A stretch of DNA of 36,039 bases. Origin: Plectonema cf. radiosum LEGE 06105. GTDB lineage: Bacteria > Cyanobacteriota > Cyanobacteriia > Cyanobacteriales > Nostocaceae. A program made the position numbers and the translations under genes. A model generated the notes under the pieces. It worked only from the letters and a program-made list of their open reading frames with translations. It was not told where the DNA came from and did no database searches. The stretch is taken from the NCBI RefSeq assembly GCF_015207665.1, contig NZ_JADEWL010000066.1, positions 1-36,039 on the forward strand, given 5' to 3'. This document shows, piece after piece, positions 33,474 to 36,039 of this stretch. Every line of letters starts with the position of its first letter. The first letter of the stretch is position 1.

Positions 33474-34322
33474 TTAATGTAGATGCTGAGAATTTGCTGA
33501 AGCCCGAATTGATTCGGCAACGAAAGCGACAATTGCTGATACAACGATTAAAATTACACTCAAAGCATTAATATCTGGTTTTACACCCGTTCTAATACGA
33601 CTAAAAATTTCCATTGGTAAAGTATTAGAACCACTACCCGCAGTGAAACTAGCAATTAAAAAATCATCTAAACTCAAAACAAACGCTAATAAACAACCAG
33701 CAATAATTCCTGGCATTAATTGAGGTAATAATACTTGAATAAAAGCTTGTACAGGTGTCGCTCCTAAATCTAATGCAGCTTCTTCTAAATAAGGATTTAA
33801 ATTAGTTAATCGTGAGGAAACAACAAGACCAATATATGCTAGACAAAATACCACATGAGCTGCAACAATAGTCCACACATTCAAGCGAATTGCAAACGCT
33901 GCTAGGAAAACTAAAGTCGCAACCGCGATCGCAATATCGGGAATAATCAGCGGTAAATAGGAAATCCCTCGATATAAACTTTTCCCCCGAAAGCGGTAAC
34001 GCGCTAATCCCACAGCCATCAAAGTCCCCAGTACCGCAGAAATCCCAACAGCACTAAAAGCAACTATCAAGCTATTTTGTAGAGCTGATAAAATACGTTC
34101 ATCACTAAATAGTTTTTCATACCATTCCCAAGTAAACCCTTCCCAAGCTCCACTGTATGGCGATCGATTGAAACTATAAAAGGCGAGTACTGCGATCGGT
34201 AAATACATCAGAACATACATTAACAGTGAGAAAACTCCCTGCCATCCTATACGCAGCTTTTTCTTCGGTGGAGATATATTCACGCCAGTTTTGATTAATT
34301 GCTTGTTTGTCAGCACTTTCAT
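33474..34322 (-). CDS. potC: Spermidine/putrescine ABC transporter permease (PotC-like)
   Basis: This is a six-helix inner-membrane permease of the PotC type. The 282-residue product carries the EAA loop that contacts the ATPase, EEAALDLGATPVQAFIQVLL, followed by PQLMPGIIAG. A conserved LSLDDFLIASFTAGSGSNTLP segment follows, typical of polyamine permeases. I chose the ATG at 34322; an in-frame TTG at 34349 would add nine residues. The partners potA, potB and potD are not in the window and would be expected upstream or elsewhere. A related spermidine/putrescine-type substrate cannot be excluded. The gene end abuts a heptamer array. Confidence 0.9.
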   Translation of the reverse strand: MKVLTNKQLIKTGVNISPPKKKLRIGWQGVFSLLMYVLMYLPIAVLAFYSFNRSPYSGAWEGFTWEWYEKLFSDERILSALQNSLIVAFSAVGISAVLGTLMAVGLARYRFRGKSLYRGISYLPLIIPDIAIAVATLVFLAAFAIRLNVWTIVAAHVVFCLAYIGLVVSSRLTNLNPYLEEAALDLGATPVQAFIQVLLPQLMPGIIAGCLLAFVLSLDDFLIASFTAGSGSNTLPMEIFSRIRTGVKPDINALSVILIVVSAIVAFVAESIRASANSQHLH

Positions 34323-34367
34323 AGCATTATTTCTATGAAAAGTCAACAATTAGTTGTTAATATACAT

Positions 34368-34640
34368 ATATAGCAATCCTAAATGACTTGTGAGAAATTT
34401 ATGTATAATCTGGCGGTTAAAACCGCTACTACACCTTCCTAAGTCCACCTGCGTGGACTCTATAAAACAACCCGCTTAGGCGGGTTTTGCCTGTGTAGCC
34501 AAGGCAGCGCGCAGAAGGGGGGGTCTCCCCCATGAGCGACTGCCGTGCGACTTATAGTCGCCAGGAGTGATTTAAATGTAACCTCTATTCCTAACTTTTA
34601 ATCTACGTATTTTCTCACATCTCAATTCGGATTGCTATAT
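34368..34640. mobile_element. MITE-like element with terminal inverted repeats and five hairpins
   Basis: The ends begin with the same 12 nt, ATATAGCAATCC, in inverted orientation, and 26 of the first 30 positions match. Inside are five short hairpins: 34413-34426 (GCGGTT/AACCGC), 34442-34459 (AGTCCAC/GTGGACT), 34469-34486 (AACCCGC/GCGGGTT), 34519-34531 (GGGGG/CCCCC) and 34547-34561 (GCGACT/AGTCGC). No protein is encoded. Target-site duplication could not be fixed because the flanks are AT-rich. A related ATATAGCAATCCT end occurs at 16458-16470. Confidence 0.65.
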
Positions 34641-34705
34641 TGATATATAAAGTATTATTTTCGCTGAAATCTTGTGCTTTTTGAGTAGTGAAAAAATTGT
34701 TATTT

Positions 34706-34736
34706 TCTAGTTCCCAACCTGAGTTTGGGAACTAGA
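34706..34736. terminator. Strong stem-loop followed by TTTT
   Basis: TCTAGTTCCCAA and TTGGGAACTAGA form a 12-bp stem around CCTGAGT, followed by TTTT. It could terminate rightward transcripts or be another scattered palindromic repeat. No rightward gene ends just before it, so the repeat reading is equally likely. Confidence 0.5.
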
Positions 34737-34925
34737 TTTTGCCGAATTTGATTCCTGAATATCGCAATATTCGGAAAACCAAAAATGACGTTAATACAAA
34801 ATAGCAAAAAATATATAATCAACTATAGTCAACGCACAAATCAAAAAAATCGGCGTTTGCAATAGCAACACTTGCCATAAGTTCGATTAAATCTAAAATA
34901 ACGACAAGCGCCATTTTAAACAAAT

Positions 34926-35111
34926 TTAACAAGACTGTTCGTGAGTAGAGCTTTCCTTTTGTTGCTTATATTTTTGCACCTGTAGTAACAATAAATCGAC
35001 TTCAGCTTGTAAATTAATCAACTTGGCTTGCTGATCAACCTGATAGCAAATATTAGCCGGACTTGACTTGGAATCCTGGGAATTGCGTTCTGAAATACTA
35101 GATACAGACAT
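34926..35111 (-). CDS. Small hypothetical protein with coiled coil
   Basis: A 61-residue product starts at the ATG at 35111 (MSVSSISERNSQ). A longer in-frame start at 35177 would add 22 residues of unlike composition, so I prefer the shorter form. The middle, CYQVDQQAKLINLQAEVDLL followed by LLQVQKYKQQ, is a heptad-patterned helix. It resembles small conserved cyanobacterial proteins with an AKLINLQAEV core. Function is unknown. It lies alone between the MITE-like element and the tRNA gene. Confidence 0.65.
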   Translation of the reverse strand: MSVSSISERNSQDSKSSPANICYQVDQQAKLINLQAEVDLLLLQVQKYKQQKESSTHEQSC

Positions 35112-35467
35112 ACTAATAATTAACTCCAAAACTCTACTCACACCATTAAAAATCTTATAATAGTGTACTTTAAACAATCATTAAATCTTTGTATAACTTG
35201 TATTAGCTATTGCAATATAAACGGTTTTTTTTGCTTGCTAATACTGATGAAAAGGACATTGGGGGCAGGAATTTTGTTCCGAAGAAAAAATGTAATTATG
35301 GATTAGGGGGTAGGGAGTAGGGAGTAGAGCCAAGACTTTGTAGAGACGCAAGCGGCTTCTTAAAGAGAATAAACTTATGTGACTGTATAAAATTACGAAA
35401 TCTCAAAAAGCCCACCGTGCTAGGGTGTTAGAGTAAAGGATATCTTTAATAAAGATACGCCATAAAA
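35112..35467. other. Gene-free stretch before tRNA-Ser
   Basis: About 355 bp containing a short GGGAGTA tandem repeat near 35310-35326 and a TTGTAGAGACG fragment near 35338 that resembles part of the 6454/9166 repeat. I see no gene. Confidence 0.5.
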
Positions 35468-35554
35468 CGGAGAGGGAGGGATTCGAACCCTCGTTACCCT
35501 TTCGGGTAAACAGCATTTCCAGTGCTGCGCCTTCAACCACTCGGCCACCTCTCC
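35468..35554 (-). tRNA. trnS-GGA: tRNA-Ser(GGA)
   Basis: On the minus strand the gene starts GGAGAGG and ends CCTCTCC plus discriminator G, forming a 7-bp acceptor stem. The anticodon loop reads CTGGAAA with anticodon GGA (serine, UCC/UCU codons). A long variable arm (TTACCCGAAAGGGTAA) and the T-arm GAGGGTTCGAATCCCTC confirm a class II serine tRNA. CCA is not encoded. Confidence 0.97.
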
Positions 35555-35652
35555 AGATGCCACAAGAAAACATTCTACATTGAAATCAAATAAACTGCAA
35601 ATATTGAGAGAATAATTCTATAATTTGTCATTGCAAAGCTCAAATCCTAAAA

Positions 35653-36021
35653 ATGTCTTTTACATATAAAGTCACAGTTCGCGATCGCGCTAAAGGTATT
35701 ACCCACACTTTGTCCGTTCCTGATAACCGTTACATTCTGCAAAGTTTTGAAAGTCTCGGTGTAGAATTACCGTTTTCTTGTCGTAATGGTGCTTGTACTA
35801 CTTGCGCTGTCAGGATTATTTCCGGAAGAATTTCTCAGCCGGAAGCTGTAGGATTATCCCCTAATTTGCAAAGAAAAGGCTATGCGCTATTGTGCGTTAG
35901 TTATGCTTGTTCCGACTTGGAGGTAGAAACCCAAGACGAAGACGAAGTTTACGAACTTCAATTCGGACGTTATTTTGCCAAAGGTAGAGTTCGTGCTGGT
36001 TTACCCCTCGATGAAGATTGA
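35653..36021 (+). CDS. Plant-type 2Fe-2S ferredoxin with C-terminal extension
   Basis: This is a 122-residue ferredoxin. The cluster ligands are Cys43, Cys48 and Cys51 in CRNGACTTC and Cys81 in ALLC. The fold matches PetF ferredoxins up to about residue 95. An acidic then basic tail of about 25 residues (DEDEVYELQFGRYFAKGRVR) is not found in ordinary photosynthetic ferredoxin. Length and tail resemble Synechocystis Fed2 (Sll1382), which has been linked to the low-iron response; I state this homology from memory. It is divergent from tRNA-Ser, with about 100 bp between, and is followed by GGGGGAT heptamers at the window edge. Confidence 0.9.
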   Translation: MSFTYKVTVRDRAKGITHTLSVPDNRYILQSFESLGVELPFSCRNGACTTCAVRIISGRISQPEAVGLSPNLQRKGYALLCVSYACSDLEVETQDEDEVYELQFGRYFAKGRVRAGLPLDED

Positions 36022-36039
36022 GGGGATGGGGGGATGGGG

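Larger units (their letters stand above)
34323..34925. other. Gene-free stretch with MITE-like element and hairpin
   Basis: About 600 bp with no supported gene. It contains the MITE-like element (34368-34640) and a 31-bp stem-loop (34706-34736). The potC promoter should lie at its left edge. Confidence 0.7.

Noticed and set aside
34323-34349. TTG start for the potC-like gene
   Set aside because: An ATG nine codons downstream gives a normal PotC N-terminus, and there is no ribosome binding site supporting the TTG.
493-35690. GCGATCGC sites as operators
   Set aside because: About 18 copies occur both inside and between genes across the window, which matches the HIP1 palindrome typical of cyanobacteria and not a regulatory site.

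Overview
The window looks like chromosome from a filamentous, probably heterocyst-forming (Nostocales-type) cyanobacterium. The support is gene content (cyanophycinase, tocopherol-pathway enzymes, a PAM68-family photosystem II assembly protein, CYP110-like P450s, a plant-type ferredoxin), AT-rich DNA, about 18 copies of the cyanobacterial palindrome GCGATCGC (HIP1), and many heptameric short tandem repeats and small palindromic repeats between genes. The species cannot be named from the sequence alone.

Region 1 (1-3263, + strand) holds the end of a urease accessory set (ureF, ureG), a cyanophycinase (cphB) and the rpsO-PAM68 pair. Region 2 (3299-11258, - strand) holds two cytochromes P450, a LytR-CpsA-Psr protein, a truncated PEP-CTERM gene, a small membrane-anchored TPR protein and two tocopherol enzymes, homogentisate phytyltransferase and gamma-tocopherol methyltransferase. 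Region 3 (11432-13659, + strand) is a KtrB/KtrA potassium uptake pair. Region 4 (13715-18425, - strand) carries a secreted fasciclin-domain protein, a methyltransferase and a DUF3352 protein. Region 5 is an M1 aminopeptidase with C-terminal HEAT-like repeats (18979-21561, + strand).

Region 6 (22147-33349, + strand) is an exopolysaccharide locus: two GT4 glycosyltransferases, a Wzc-type co-polymerase/tyrosine kinase, a Wzy-type polymerase or ligase, a third GT4, two tandem paralogous GT2 enzymes and a Wzx-type flippase. The parts fit a Wzx/Wzy-dependent pathway: glycosyltransferases build a lipid-linked repeat unit, Wzx flips it, the Wzy-like protein polymerises it and Wzc controls length. No initiating phosphoglycosyltransferase, outer-membrane exporter or phosphatase is present in the window. 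Region 7 holds a potC-like permease (- strand), a small conserved-looking protein, tRNA-Ser(GGA) and a 2Fe-2S ferredoxin with a C-terminal extension.

The most unusual layer is the repeats. At least seven families of 7-bp tandem arrays lie between genes, especially in the exopolysaccharide locus. Some supply the last codons and stop of the upstream gene, and others lie directly against the next start codon. Several dispersed small repeats have two recognisable copies here. A 27-bp palindrome-bearing segment appears to be inserted in frame in the first P450. A roughly 273-bp element with about 30-bp terminal inverted repeats and five internal hairpins (34368-34640) looks like a MITE. I found no CRISPR array, rRNA, prophage or transposase, and no clear new defence or metabolic system.
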